Under the pieces are notes generated by a model. That model was not told the origin of the DNA. It saw only the letters and a list, made by a program, of their open reading frames with translations, and did no database searches. Shown here piece by piece: positions 52,136 through 64,000 of a DNA stretch of 64,000 nucleotides. This stretch comes from Massilia litorea (GTDB lineage: Bacteria; Pseudomonadota; Gammaproteobacteria; Burkholderiales; Burkholderiaceae_D), in assembly GCF_015101885.1 (NCBI RefSeq), contig NZ_CP062941.1, positions 3,782,001 through 3,846,000 on the forward strand, read 5' to 3'. The position numbers were made by a program, and so were the translations under genes. Position 1 is the first letter of the stretch. The number at the start of each line of letters is the position of its first letter.

Positions 52136-52363
52136 GTCTATGGACCTTTTATGCGATTGTTATTGATGCGGGAGAATATTTCCACACAGAACTATTATCG
52201 CATGCTTTACTCGAATTTACAATTCGACGAAGTAAAATCTGTGAAACTTTTGGTAGCGATATCGAAGGAAGTGCAATAATTCAAGGACTTGGATTCTCAC
52301 GCTTTCTCACAGATGGTTAGATTCCGTCGTGCAATTGTTAACTGATAGGTCAGCCCTGCGGGC

Positions 52364-52396
52364 AAGAAGAAGCCCGGCTGCTTACGCAAGCCGGGC
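52364..52396 (-). terminator. Rho-independent terminator of the second barrel gene
   Basis: Leftward reading: GCCCGGCT, 9-base loop, AGCCGGGC, then TTCTTCTT. It lies 26 bp past the stop at 52422. Confidence 0.85.
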
Positions 52397-52421
52397 CGGA
52401 CTGCGTGCCTTGGGGCGCGGC

Positions 52422-52925
52422 TCAGAACCTGAAAGCGACGCCGGCCAGGATCCTGGTCGCGTCGCTGGACGGCTTCTGCACCTCCAGGCGCGCGTGGATT
52501 ACCGGAGTGAAGGCGTAGCCCAGGCCGACGCCGTACAGCACGTTATTGTCGTGTTCCCTGGCGCTGAAACCGGCGACGTCGGCGTCGGCCGTCAGGCGGT
52601 TGTAGCCGAGGCGGCCGTAGACGTCGAAGCCCGCACTCAGGGGCAGGCTGCCGATCACTGCCAGGTCGAGCTGGTCGAGCGTCACCTCGGCACGCAGCGG
52701 CCCGGTACGGTATTCGGTATCGGCCAGGCGGTGGTAGCCGCCTTCGACGGCGAAGCTTTCGTTGAACCTGTAGCCGAGGAAGGCGCCGTAGCCGCCGTCG
52801 CGGTCGTAGTTGTGGACCTTGGTCGACGAGACGTCGACGCCGGCGTACAGCGAGGGCGGTTCGGCGGCGAAGGCGCCAGATGCGGCGGCGAGAAGGGCGG
52901 TGGCGGCGGCAAATTTCTTGAGCAT
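52422..52925 (-). CDS. Outer-membrane beta-barrel protein, tandem paralogue
   Basis: 167 residues. The signal peptide is MLKKFAAATALLAAASGAFA. The barrel order matches the protein at 51629: SLYAGVDVSSTKVHNYDRDG, YGAFLGYRFNESFAVEGGYH RLAD, VYGRLGYNRLTADADV, GVGLGYAFTPVIHARLEV, ending VAFRF. The ATG at 52925 starts the signal peptide. A 13-bp tandem repeat lies 70-130 bp upstream of this start and may affect expression. Confidence 0.88.
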   Translation of the reverse strand: MLKKFAAATALLAAASGAFAAEPPSLYAGVDVSSTKVHNYDRDGGYGAFLGYRFNESFAVEGGYHRLADTEYRTGPLRAEVTLDQLDLAVIGSLPLSAGFDVYGRLGYNRLTADADVAGFSAREHDNNVLYGVGLGYAFTPVIHARLEVQKPSSDATRILAGVAFRF

Positions 52926-52995
52926 GGTGTGGGTCTCTTGTCTGGTCAATGAAAGAGGCCGAAAGCGGCGCTTCGGCCAGGCGCGGGTTTGTCGT

Positions 52996-53053
52996 ACGCA
53001 CCAAGGTGACGCACCAAGGTGACGCACCGAGGTGGCGCACTAAGGTGACGCAC
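52996..53053. repeat. 13-bp tandem repeat array
   Basis: Four and a half copies of ACGCACCAAGGTG. The first two are identical, the third has A to G in the middle, the fourth begins GCGCACTAAGGTG, and the array ends with ACGCAC. It sits upstream of the barrel gene at 52925 and downstream of the HAD gene. The unit is not a multiple of three. Confidence 0.9.
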
Positions 53054-53134
53054 GATTGCCAGCCAGCGATTGTTGCGCGCGTCGGGGTGGGTAGGTATTG
53101 ATCGATCCCAGACAGCGGCCGCGGGTGTGCGCGA

Positions 53135-53842
53135 TTACAACGATTGGAGCGCGCGCAATGCAGGAATCACATCTTGCAGGCGCGTCGCTTCGCAGCTGGG
53201 GACCGCCTCCGAGTTGTTGGCCTGGCCGCCGGAATTGAACCAGCAGCTGTCGATGCCGAACCGGTTGGCGCCGAGGATGTCGGCGTCGAGGCGGTCGCCG
53301 ACGATGACCGTCTCCTGGTGCGAGAAGGCGCGCGCCATGTTGACGGCATAGTTGAAGAAGCGGGCGTCCGGCTTGGCGTGGCCGCAGGCCTCGGAGGTGG
53401 CCACGAAGGAAAGGTGCGCATGCAGCCCCGAGGCGCGGATGCGCCGGTGCTGGATGTGCTCGACCCCGTTCGTGATGATGCCCACTTCGCCGATGCCGGC
53501 CAGCGTTTCGCACAGTTGCTGCGCGCCGTCGACCAGGACGACGGTGTTCGGCAGCGACTCGAGATACAGGTCGCTGGCCGCTTGCGGATCCAGGTCCAGG
53601 CCCGCGCCATACTCGGCGAAGGTTCGGCGGAACCGTTCCACCTTCAGGAAGTCCTTCGACACCGCGCCAAGCTCGAACGCCCTCCAAAGTGCCAGGTTGA
53701 TGGCCTGGTAGCGAACGAACAGCCCGTCGGGAACCGCTTGCAGGCCCAATTCGCGCATGGTGCGTTCGAAAGAGAGCCGTTCCGAGGCCTTAAAGTCGAG
53801 CAAGGTGTCGTCGAGGTCGAACAGGAAGAGTCGGTGTTTCAT
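53135..53842 (-). CDS. HAD-superfamily phosphatase, YjjG-like (pyrimidine 5'-nucleotidase)
   Basis: 235 residues. HAD motifs: I LFLFDLDDTLLDFKASERL, II IGIITNGVEHIQ, III Lys in CGHAKPDARFF, IV VIVGDRLDADILGANRFG. The small alpha-helical cap and WFNSGG near the end fit the YjjG subfamily, which dephosphorylates non-canonical nucleotides. The start at 53842 gives MKHRLFLFDLDDT. It follows the bkd operon after a 107-bp gap with a hairpin. Confidence 0.9.
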   Translation of the reverse strand: MKHRLFLFDLDDTLLDFKASERLSFERTMRELGLQAVPDGLFVRYQAINLALWRAFELGAVSKDFLKVERFRRTFAEYGAGLDLDPQAASDLYLESLPNTVVLVDGAQQLCETLAGIGEVGIITNGVEHIQHRRIRASGLHAHLSFVATSEACGHAKPDARFFNYAVNMARAFSHQETVIVGDRLDADILGANRFGIDSCWFNSGGQANNSEAVPSCEATRLQDVIPALRALQSL

Positions 53843-53904
53843 CGGGGGAGCGTGGCCGTAAAACCCCATGATACAAGGCCCGGTGTGCACGCGCCGGATG
53901 CGAA

Positions 53905-53928
53905 GAAGGCCTGCCCGCGCAGGCCTTC
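53905..53928 (-). terminator. Hairpin at the end of the bkd operon
   Basis: GAAGGCCTGC, loop CCGC, GCAGGCCTTC: a perfect 10-bp stem 22 bp past the lpd stop. The T run on the minus strand is short (TTC). Confidence 0.6.
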
Positions 53929-53949
53929 CGGTTGCCACCCGGCCTGCGT

Positions 53950-55347
<1,398 letters not shown>

Positions 55348-55351
55348 CTCC

Positions 55352-56731
55352 TTACTCCACGAACAGGGTTGCCGGGCACTCGAGGTAGCCGCGGATGGTC
55401 TGGATGAATTCCGCCGCCACCATGCCGTCGATCACCCGGTGGTCGAAGGAAGACGACAGGTTCATGGTCTTGCGCGCCACCATCGCGCCGTTCAGGATCA
55501 CGGGTTTGTCGATGATGCGGTTCACGCCCACGATGGCCACCTCCGGACGGTTGATCACCGGCGTGGTGACGATGCCGCCCAGCGCACCGAGGCTGGTGAT
55601 GGTGATGGTCGAACCGCTGAGTTCCTCGCGTAGCGCCTTGCCGCTGCGGGCGGCGTCGGCCAGGCGCGCCACTTCGGCGGCTGCCGACCATGGATCGCGC
55701 GCTTCGGCATTGCGCACCACGGGCACCATCAGGCCGGCGTCGGTCTGCGCGGCGATGCCGAGGTGGACGGCGTTATACGTGGTGAGGATGTTGGCGTCGT
55801 CGTCGAAGCGGGCGTTCACCGATGGGTACTTGCGGATCGCCAGCACCACGGCGCGCATGATCAGCGGCAGCAGGGTCAGTTTCGGGCGCTGGCCCGCATA
55901 GCGCGCGTTGAGCTGGACGCGCAGGGCTTCCAGTTCGGTGACGTCGATTTCCTCGACATAGGTGAAGTGCGGGATGCGGCGCTTCGCTTCGGCCATCTTC
56001 TCGGCGATCTTGCGGCGCATGCCGATCAGCGGCATCGCCTGTTCGCCTTCCAGCACGGCGTAGCGGCGGTCGCCTTCAGCGGCCTTGCGCTGGCCGCGCG
56101 CGACGTGGGCGTCGAGGTCGGCGTGGCTGATGCGGCCGGCCGGACCGGAGCCGGTCACGTACTGCAGCTCGATGCCCATGTCCCAGGCACGCTGGCGCAC
56201 GGCGGGAGCGGCCAGCGGTTTTTCGCCGGCGGCGCGGCCGTGGTGGGCCGGCGCCTGCGATCCGCCCGCGCCTTGCGTGTAGGCCGGCGCCGTCGCCGGG
56301 CGCGCAGGTGCGGCCTGTGCCGGCGCTGCGTCTTCGGCGCTGGTCACGGTGGTGACGACGGTTTCCGGCTGCGCTACCGTGATCGGCGGGAACTCCTCGG
56401 CGGTGCCGGCGCTGGAGCCGGCCGGCGCCGCCTTGGCGGCAGGGGTCTGCTGGCGCGCCGCAGTCGTCTCACCGGAGTGATTGCCCGCGCCTTCGACCTC
56501 GAGCCGGATCAGTTCGGCGCCCACGGCCATCGCCTCGCCCAGCTTGCCGCCCAGGGAGGTCACGGTGCCGTGCACCGGCGACGGGATCTCGACGGTCGCC
56601 TTGTCGGTCATGACGTCGGCCAGCACCTGGTCTTCCTTGACCGTGTCGCCCGGCTTGACGTGCCAGGCCACGACCTCGACTTCGGCAATGCCTTCGCCCA
56701 GGTCGGGCATTTTAATGACGTGAATACCCAT
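55352..56731 (-). CDS. bkdB: Branched-chain 2-oxoacid dehydrogenase E2 (lipoamide acyltransferase)
   Basis: 459 residues. The lipoyl domain (1-80) has the acceptor Lys in [14 protein letters not shown] flexible Ala/Pro-rich linker follows, then a peripheral subunit-binding domain (~165-200: [20 protein letters not shown]). The catalytic domain (~225-459) has [12 protein letters not shown] with the active His and Asp. It transfers branched acyl groups from E1 to CoA. One lipoyl domain is present. It is abutted by the E1-beta gene. Confidence 0.94.
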   Translation of the reverse strand: MGIHVIKMPDLGEGIAEVEVVAWHVKPGDTVKEDQVLADVMTDKATVEIPSPVHGTVTSLGGKLGEAMAVGAELIRLEVEGAGNHSGETTAARQQTPAAKAAPAGSSAGTAEEFPPITVAQPETVVTTVTSAEDAAPAQAAPARPATAPAYTQGAGGSQAPAHHGRAAGEKPLAAPAVRQRAWDMGIELQYVTGSGPAGRISHADLDAHVARGQRKAAEGDRRYAVLEGEQAMPLIGMRRKIAEKMAEAKRRIPHFTYVEEIDVTELEALRVQLNARYAGQRPKLTLLPLIMRAVVLAIRKYPSVNARFDDDANILTTYNAVHLGIAAQTDAGLMVPVVRNAEARDPWSAAAEVARLADAARSGKALREELSGSTITITSLGALGGIVTTPVINRPEVAIVGVNRIIDKPVILNGAMVARKTMNLSSSFDHRVIDGMVAAEFIQTIRGYLECPATLFVE

Positions 56732-57780
56732 TTATTTCGCCTCCATCGCACGTTTGAACGCGGCGCCGACACGGTCGGGGCCGGGGAAGTACGCCCATTC
56801 CTGCGCGTGCGGATATGGGGTGTCCCATCCGGTAACGCGCTCGATCGGCGCTTCCAGGTGATAGAAGCAGTGTTCCTGCACGAGCGCCGTCAGTTCCGCG
56901 CCGAAGCCGCTGGTGCGGGTCGCTTCGTGCACGACGACGCAGCGGCCGGTCTTCTTGACCGATTCGACGATGGTGTCGAGGTCCAGCGGCCACAGGGTAC
57001 GCAGGTCGATGATCTCGCAGTCGATGCCGGTCTCCATCGCCGCCGCTTCCGAGACCCAGACCATGGTGCCGTAGGTGATCACGGTGAGATCCGCGCCGGG
57101 ACGGAAGATCGCCGCCTTGTCCAGCGGGACCGTGTAGTAGCCCTCGGGGACTTCGCCCATCGGGTGCTTGCCCCAGGAGACCACCGGACGGTCGTGGTGG
57201 CCGTCGAAGGGGCCGTTGTACAGGCGCTTGGGCTCGAGGAAGATGACCGGGTCGTCGTTCTCGATCGAGGCGATCAGCAGGCCTTTCGCATCGTAGGGAT
57301 TCGAGGGCATCACGGTGCGCAGGCCGCAGACGTGGGTGAACATCGCTTCCGGGCTCTGGCTGTGGGTCTGGCCGCCGTAGATGCCGCCGCCGCAGGGCAT
57401 GCGGATCGTCAGCGGGGCCGTGAAGTCGCCGGCCGAGCGGTAGCGCAGGCGCGCCGCTTCGGAGACGATCTGGTCGGAGGCCGGATAGAAGTAGTCGGCA
57501 AACTGGATCTCGATCACCGGGCGCAGGCCGTAGGCGCCCATGCCGACCGCGGTGCCGACGATGCCGCCTTCGGAAATCGGCGCGTCGAACACGCGCTGCT
57601 TCCCGTATTTGGCCTGCAGACCGTCGGTGGCGCGGAACACGCCGCCGAAATAGCCGACGTCCTGGCCATACACGACCACGTTGTCGTCGCGGCCCAGCAT
57701 CACGTCCATGGCCGAGCGCAGGGCCTGGATCATGGTCATCTGCGTCATGACCGGATCTTTATCACTATCACGCACCATCA

Positions 57781-57781
<1 letters not shown>
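56732..57781 (-). CDS. bkdA2: Branched-chain 2-oxoacid dehydrogenase E1 beta subunit
   Basis: 349 residues, closely resembling Pseudomonas BkdA2 throughout: MTMIQALRSAMDVMLGRDDN, VYGQDVGYFGGVFRATDGLQ, RMPCGGGIYGGQTHSQSPEA, EPKRLYNGPFDGHHDRP, and WDTPYPHAQEWAYFPGPDRV. With E1 alpha it decarboxylates 2-oxoisocaproate, 2-oxoisovalerate and 2-oxo-3-methylvalerate. The ATG at 57781 overlaps the E1-alpha TGA (TGATG). An internal ATG at 57748 is an alternative start. Confidence 0.94.
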
Positions 57782-59361
<1,580 letters not shown>

Positions 59362-60753
59362 CTACCACGCCATCCATCCACCGCCCAGCGCCCGGTACAG
59401 CCCGATCAGGTTCTCGACCTGTGTGCGCCGCAACGTAACCAGGCTCAGCTCGACCTGGTACAAATTGCGCTGCGCATCCAATTCCTCGAGATAGGAGGCG
59501 TAGCCTGCCTGGTAGCGGTCGTGCGCGTAGCCGAGCGAACGGGTCAGGATATCGCGCCGCTGCGTCGCATGGTCGACCTGCTCGGCCAGGCGCGGCACCC
59601 CGGCCAGCGCATTTTCGACCTCCGAGAACGCCGTCAGGACGCTGCGCCGGTAGGCAAACGCGGCCTGGTCGCGCTGGGAGGCGGCGGCCTCGTACTGGGC
59701 GCTCAGGCGCCCGCCCGTGAACAGGGGCGCGAGCACGCTGCCGCCCAGGCTCCAGACGGTCACCGGATCGTAGTCGAGGGCGTTCACGAACAGGCTCCCG
59801 AGCTGGGCGCTCAGTGAGACTTGCGGCAGGAAGGCCTGGCGCCGCAGCGCGAGGTTGACGTCGCTGGCGGCCAGCAGCAGTTCGCGCTGGGCGATGTCGG
59901 GCCGGCGCGCCAGCAGCTGCGAGGGCAGCACGGCGGGCACCGGCGGCAGGCGCAGGGCCGCGAAGCCGCCTCTCCCATCGGTACTGCGCTCGACGTCTCC
60001 GGGCAGTTCGCCCGCCAGCAGGCGCAGCGCGTTTTCCTGGCGCCGTACCGCCAGTTCCAGCTCCGGGATCGCGCCCAGCACCGACTGGTATTCGGACTGG
60101 GCCTGGGTCAGCTGCAGCTGCGAGATGTAGCCGACCCGGGCCTGGTCCTGGGCCAGGCGCAGCGCCTCGTTGCGCGAGGCGACCGTCTCGCGCGTAATGC
60201 TCAGCTGTGCATCGAGAGCAAGCAGGGCGACATAGTTCTGGACCGTGCCTGCCGCCACCGCCAGCGCGGCCGCATCGCGTTCGGCCTGCGTCGCCCGGTA
60301 TTGCAGGCCGGCCGCGCGGACCTGGTTGCGGATGCGGCCGAACAGGTCGGGTTCCCAGCTGGCCTGCAAAGTCGGCTGGATCGAGCGGCTGGTGCTGATG
60401 CCGGTTGCCGTCAGCGCGCGGCCCGCCTGCACGCCGAGCGCGCCGTTCAGGGCCGGCAGGCGCGCGGCTTCCGCGAGTTCGGCCTGGGCGCGGGCTTCGT
60501 CGACGCGCGCCACCGCGATCAGCACGTCGCTGTTGCGCGCCAGCGCCGCCTCGACCAGGCGAGAGAGGGCCGGATCGCCGAAGCTGCTCCACCAGCCCGG
60601 GTCGACGGCGGCGCTGCCGGCAAGCTGTTCGCGCCAGTTCTCGGGCGCCGTCACGCGGGCGGCGTCCGGCATCGCGCGATAAGTTGGCAGGCAGCCGGCA
60701 AGAGTGCCCGCACCGAGCAAGGCCAGCGCCGTGTTGAAGCTGCGCCGCCTCAT
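59362..60753 (-). CDS. Outer-membrane factor lipoprotein of a tripartite efflux pump (NodT/OprM family)
   Basis: 463 residues. The lipobox LAGC near residue 20 (ALLGAGTLAGCLPTY) marks a lipoprotein. Two TolC-like repeats follow: DPGWWSSFGDPALSRLVEAA, LARNSDVLIAVARVDEARAQ, then LLARRPDIAQRELLLAASDV NLALRRQAFLPQVSL and a helical C-terminus. It forms the outer-membrane channel for the EmrAB-type pump upstream in the same operon, its ATG overlapping the EmrA-like stop by four bases. Confidence 0.92.
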   Translation of the reverse strand: MRRRSFNTALALLGAGTLAGCLPTYRAMPDAARVTAPENWREQLAGSAAVDPGWWSSFGDPALSRLVEAALARNSDVLIAVARVDEARAQAELAEAARLPALNGALGVQAGRALTATGISTSRSIQPTLQASWEPDLFGRIRNQVRAAGLQYRATQAERDAAALAVAAGTVQNYVALLALDAQLSITRETVASRNEALRLAQDQARVGYISQLQLTQAQSEYQSVLGAIPELELAVRRQENALRLLAGELPGDVERSTDGRGGFAALRLPPVPAVLPSQLLARRPDIAQRELLLAASDVNLALRRQAFLPQVSLSAQLGSLFVNALDYDPVTVWSLGGSVLAPLFTGGRLSAQYEAAASQRDQAAFAYRRSVLTAFSEVENALAGVPRLAEQVDHATQRRDILTRSLGYAHDRYQAGYASYLEELDAQRNLYQVELSLVTLRRTQVENLIGLYRALGGGWMAW

Positions 60754-61979
60754 CGGGCGTTCCCGGCTGCGCGCGCGTTATCGGCCTCGCGCGGCGCCGC
60801 GCCGGTATCGACTTCGGCCGTCACCGACATGCCGGGACGCAGGCGCTTTGCCAGCGGCTGGTCCGGGTCGATCGCGATCCGGACCGGCAGGCGCTGCACC
60901 ACCTTCGTGAAATTGCCGGACGCGTTATCCGGACGCAGCACCGAGAATTCCGAACCCGTGGCCGGCGCGATCTGCTCGACGTGGCCGGTGAGTACCTCGC
61001 CCTCGAAGGCATCGACCTTGAAGCTGGCCTGCTGGCCGACCCGCATGCGCCAGGTCTGGCCTTCCTTGAAGTTGGCCACCACCCACAGGGTATCGGGCAC
61101 GAGGAACAGCAACTGCGAGCCGGCCGTCACGTACTGGCCGCGGCGCACCGTCGCCTCGCTCACCTGGCCGGCGCGCGGCGCGACGATCACGGTGTTGGCC
61201 AGGTCGATCTTGGCCAGCTCGAGCTGGGCCTGCGCCATGCTGACCTGGGCTTCCAGGCCGCCGCGCGAGACCGTCGTCCCTTTCACGCGCTGCTGCGCGA
61301 TCTCGATCTCGGCCTGCGCCTTGAGCACATTCGCCGCCGCCAGACGGGCCGAGGTGCGCACCCGATCGCGCTCGCTGAGCGAGACCGAGCCGCGTTCTGC
61401 CAGTTCGTCGACCCTGGCCTGCTCGGCGCGCGCGCGGGCCTGCTCGGCCTGGGCCGCCACCAGGTTGGCGCGCGCCGAGCCGACGGTGGCGGTGTTCTGG
61501 GCCTGCGTCTGTTCGGCGTTGTTCAGGGCGGCCGTCGCATTCGCGACCTGGCCCTCGGCCGCGCGCACCCGTTCGCGGTAGATGCGGTCGTCGATGCGCA
61601 GCAGTTCCTGGCCACCCTTGACGTACTGGTAGTCCTTGACCAGCACCTCGGTCACATAGCCGTTGACCTGCGGCGCCAGCACGGTGATGGCGCCGCGCAC
61701 ATAGGCGTTGTCGGTGCTGACGCGGGTACTGTTGAAGGGGCCCAGGTGCCAGGCCCACATGATCAGGCCGATGCCGACCGCCGCGACCACCGCCATGATG
61801 CCGATCGAGGCCGGGGTGGCCTTGATTTTTTTCGGCGGCGCCGCGGTGTCGGCGGCGCCTGCGGCCGCGGCGGTCCCTGGCGCGGCGACGCGCGCGCTGT
61901 CGTCGGCGTCGGTGGGGACCGGCGGGTTGGCCTTGGCGGCTTCGATTTCGTCGCGGGTGGGAGGTGTCGGACTATTCAT
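60750..61979 (-). CDS. Membrane-fusion protein, EmrA/HlyD family
   Basis: 409 residues. A cytosolic ~55-residue N-terminus precedes one membrane helix (ASIGIMAVVAAVGIGLIMWA). Next come DNAYVRGAITVLAPQVNGYV (biotinyl-lipoyl-like), a long coiled coil (~120-270), and the barrel region (DTLWVVANFKEGQTWRM). It bridges the inner-membrane pump and the outer-membrane channel. It lies 11 bp downstream of the DHA2 pump gene. Confidence 0.92.
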   Translation of the reverse strand: MNSPTPPTRDEIEAAKANPPVPTDADDSARVAAPGTAAAAGAADTAAPPKKIKATPASIGIMAVVAAVGIGLIMWAWHLGPFNSTRVSTDNAYVRGAITVLAPQVNGYVTEVLVKDYQYVKGGQELLRIDDRIYRERVRAAEGQVANATAALNNAEQTQAQNTATVGSARANLVAAQAEQARARAEQARVDELAERGSVSLSERDRVRTSARLAAANVLKAQAEIEIAQQRVKGTTVSRGGLEAQVSMAQAQLELAKIDLANTVIVAPRAGQVSEATVRRGQYVTAGSQLLFLVPDTLWVVANFKEGQTWRMRVGQQASFKVDAFEGEVLTGHVEQIAPATGSEFSVLRPDNASGNFTKVVQRLPVRIAIDPDQPLAKRLRPGMSVTAEVDTGAAPREADNARAAGNAR

Positions 61980-61990
61980 GTATACCAGGT

Positions 61991-63634
61991 TCAGGAGGGG
62001 TTGTTGGCAAGGGCGGCACGGCGCTCGCGGATGGCCACGCGCACCGCCACGTACAGGGACCAGAACAGGAACAGCAGGGCCAGCACGCCGCTCAGTGCGA
62101 AGACATCGTTGTAGGCCCTGACGTTCGCCTCGCGGCGCGTGATCTGGGCCAGCAGGGCGGCGCCTTGCGCGGCGCGCAGGACCGGGTCGGCGATCGTGCC
62201 GCGGTAGATCCCGCCCTGCAGCTGCAGGCGCTGGGCGACCTGGGGATCGGCGGGATTGAGTTGCGCCGTGAGGTCGCTCGAATACACCTGCTCGCGGTGC
62301 AGCTGGTAGGTGCTGAGCAGCGCGGAGCCGGTGAGGCCGCCAAGCGTCTGCGTCATCGACAGCACGACGGTGAAGGTGATCACGTAGTTCGGCCCGAACT
62401 TCAGGGCCTGGGTGATCCCGAGCAGGACCAGCGGCCCGAGGAACATGCCGCTGCCCACGGCCACCAGGAACTGGCTGAAGAAGAAGTCCTGCGGCCGGTC
62501 CAGGCTGGTGCGCCCGTAGTCGAGGGCCGCCGCCGTGCCGAACAGGACGATGGCGACGATGATCTGCGGGATCAGGGTCTTGGGGCTGAAGGTGAGCGAG
62601 CTGGCGGCGATGCCGCAGATGGTGCCGATCAAAATCACGCCGAACAGCGGCTGCATCTGGTCCGGCCCCATGCCCAGCACGCGCAGCAGGCCGACCGCGC
62701 CCACGGTCTGCTCGGTGGTGAGAAAGCGGATCAGGAAGGCGCCGACGATGAAGCGCAGGATGCTGGGCGTGACCAGCCAGCGCGTCTGGATCAGCGGGTT
62801 CGCGCGATGATGCTCGATGTAGAAGGCGGCGCTGATCAGGACCAGTGCGCCCATCAGGAGCCAGGCCAGCCAGGGCTCGTCGAACCACCACTGCGAATAG
62901 CCCTGTGCCAGTACCGCCACCAGCATGGCGGCGCCGGGCGCCATCAGGGCGAAGGTGAGGAAGTCGAGCTTTTCGAAGACCTTGATGTGCATGCCCGGCG
63001 GGAGCTTCAGCACCACCACGGCCGCCCACGAACACAGGGCCAGGCCGGCCTCGAACAGATACAGGTTGTGCCACTGGCCGAACACCAGCAGGGTCGGCGA
63101 GAGCAGCCAGGCGAGGGGCGTCGCCAGTTGCGGGATGCCGACCCCGATCACGACCATCTTGCCGGTGTAGGCGCGCGGCGCGGCCTGCAGCATATAGAGC
63201 ATCGAGAGCGTGGTGGCCGCGGCGCCGGCGAAACCGCTGACGGCGCGCACCGCGACGGCCATCGTGAAGCCGCCGACCATCAGGTGCAGGCAGGTGACGG
63301 CCGCGTACATCGCCAGGCCGATCTCCGCGAACAGGCGCAGGCCGTATTGCTGGCGGAACTTGAAGACCAGCAGGTTCACGGTCACGTTGACCATCGCGTA
63401 GGCGGCCGGGAGCCAGGTGGCCTCGGAAGGCGTCAGGCCGAGCTGGCCTCCTATCGTCGGCAGGTTGGCCGAGACCAGGGCGTTCCCCAGCCCGCCGGTA
63501 ATGCCGACCAGCAGGGCGACCAGCGCATAGGCCAGCCGCACCATCGGCGTATGGTAGGGCATCGAGGCGGAGCCGGGCAGGGTCGGCTTTTCGTGTTCCT
63601 CCCAGTTGGGCGTCGGTCTGAGCAGCTGCGCCAT
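61991..63634 (-). CDS. DHA2-family MFS multidrug efflux pump (EmrB type)
   Basis: 547 residues, 14 membrane helices. Motif region LVSANLPTIGGQLGLTPSEA, TWLPAAYAMVNVTVNLLVF, then SGFAGAAATTLSMLYMLQ, GVGIPQLATPLAWLLSP, and the C-terminal helix with FWSLYVAVRVAIRER. Proton-driven export of drugs or toxic metabolites. It begins at the TGA of the upstream TetR gene (TGATG), which indicates an operon TetR-EmrB-EmrA-OMF. Confidence 0.92.
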   Translation of the reverse strand: MAQLLRPTPNWEEHEKPTLPGSASMPYHTPMVRLAYALVALLVGITGGLGNALVSANLPTIGGQLGLTPSEATWLPAAYAMVNVTVNLLVFKFRQQYGLRLFAEIGLAMYAAVTCLHLMVGGFTMAVAVRAVSGFAGAAATTLSMLYMLQAAPRAYTGKMVVIGVGIPQLATPLAWLLSPTLLVFGQWHNLYLFEAGLALCSWAAVVVLKLPPGMHIKVFEKLDFLTFALMAPGAAMLVAVLAQGYSQWWFDEPWLAWLLMGALVLISAAFYIEHHRANPLIQTRWLVTPSILRFIVGAFLIRFLTTEQTVGAVGLLRVLGMGPDQMQPLFGVILIGTICGIAASSLTFSPKTLIPQIIVAIVLFGTAAALDYGRTSLDRPQDFFFSQFLVAVGSGMFLGPLVLLGITQALKFGPNYVITFTVVLSMTQTLGGLTGSALLSTYQLHREQVYSSDLTAQLNPADPQVAQRLQLQGGIYRGTIADPVLRAAQGAALLAQITRREANVRAYNDVFALSGVLALLFLFWSLYVAVRVAIRERRAALANNPS

Positions 63635-64000
63635 CAGCGTCCTCGCGGGGCCGGCGCGGGGGGCGACAGCGCGCCGCCCGTCAATTCGAGCGCGCGCCGC
63701 ACCAGGCTGCGGCGCCTGGCCAGGGTACCTCCGCGCAGCGCCGCGCCCAGCATGCCGCAGAGCAGAACCAGGTCGGCCGGGCGCAGGTCGGGGCGGCAGG
63801 CCTTGCTCTTCAGGGCCGCGGCCAGCGGCGAGCGGAACAGCCGCGCCAGGCGCTCGCGCGCGGCTTTCGCGGCCGGGTGGCCGGGTTCCAGCGCGCGCCA
63901 GTAGTCGGCGATGGCAGGTGCTGCGACCAGATTCATTCCCACCTGCTCGACCAGGGCGAACAGGTCGTGGCCGCGCGCTTCGGCTTCCAGGCCGCTCATG
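63634..64000 (-). CDS. TetR-family regulator, 3' part only (cut by the window edge)
   Basis: About 121 codons reach the window edge. They include a TetR C-terminal ligand domain of the AefR type (HDLFALVEQVGMNLVAAPAI, ADLVLLCGMLGAALRGGTLA). The helix-turn-helix lies outside the window, so the ATG at 63999 is probably internal. It is coupled to the efflux pump gene and probably controls it. Confidence 0.7.
   Translation of the reverse strand, partial: MSGLEAEARGHDLFALVEQVGMNLVAAPAIADYWRALEPGHPAAKAARERLARLFRSPLAAALKSKACRPDLRPADLVLLCGMLGAALRGGTLARRRSLVRRALELTGGALSPPAPAPRGR

Overview
The window is high-GC DNA from a betaproteobacterium, most likely an Oxalobacteraceae member close to Massilia. 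The main pointers are a branched-chain 2-oxoacid dehydrogenase operon with very Pseudomonas-like subunits, a roughly 560-residue LeuA, many LysR/TetR/MarR regulators, tandem small OmpA-like barrels, and dispersed CGTAGGGTGGGC palindromes. The genus is inferred from gene content and style, not from a marker gene. No rRNA, tRNA, CRISPR array, complete IS or prophage was recognised.

Layout. (1) 1-2300 is visibly AT-richer than the rest. It holds an SOS-box-like palindrome, a TIR-domain protein and a divergent membrane/coiled-coil protein, and looks like a small acquired defence-type islet. (2) 2300-9000: an MFS pump divergent from a LysR gene, a flavin reductase-like gene, a pirin, a second LysR, an outer-membrane barrel and ilvE. 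(3) 9100-17980: MaoC-like and hotdog thioesterase proteins, a secreted HAF-repeat protein, a secreted subtilase with a PA insert, a GST, a siderophore-interacting protein divergent from MarR, and cytochrome c with TetR. (4) 18000-20100: leuA preceded by two short leucine-rich reading frames that look like attenuation leaders. (5) 20100-25700: a LivJ-type binding protein, a PAS-PAS-GGDEF-EAL protein, an ankyrin protein, an M23 peptidase and a small hydrophilic protein.

(6) 25900-29085 is an ECF42-type sigma operon with two DGPF (YCII) proteins, an SRPBCC protein and a VOC protein. (7) 29654-33339 is a second ECF module: sigma, membrane anti-sigma, a divergent secreted subtilase and a secreted Gly/Ala-rich protein. 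Three GG(A/T)(A/T)T-N17-CGTT promoters tie these genes together as one predicted regulon, the most system-like arrangement in the window. (8) 33600-37430: a polar amino-acid ABC importer and exonuclease III. (9) 37600-40900: a secreted protein, a 233-bp MITE-like element with perfect 26-bp inverted ends and a 9-bp target duplication, a hydrophilic paralogue of the 25.3-25.7 kb protein, a metallophosphoesterase and a MYG1 protein. (10) 41000-44980: a BVMO/SDR/hydrolase operon divergent from TetR. (11) 44980-52925: a hybrid histidine kinase, a Kef-type K+ efflux pair, an aldo/keto reductase and two tandem outer-membrane barrels, with a 13-bp tandem repeat upstream of the second. (12) 53135-64000: a HAD phosphatase, the bkd operon (E1a, E1b, E2, E3) and an EmrAB/NodT-type tripartite efflux operon led by a TetR gene cut by the window edge.

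A family of palindromic repeats recurs at 6.07, 24.59, 29.08, 33.36 and 59.16 kb. Two copies overlap the 3' ends of genes and supply their stop codons, and several copies differ by compensatory changes that preserve hairpins.
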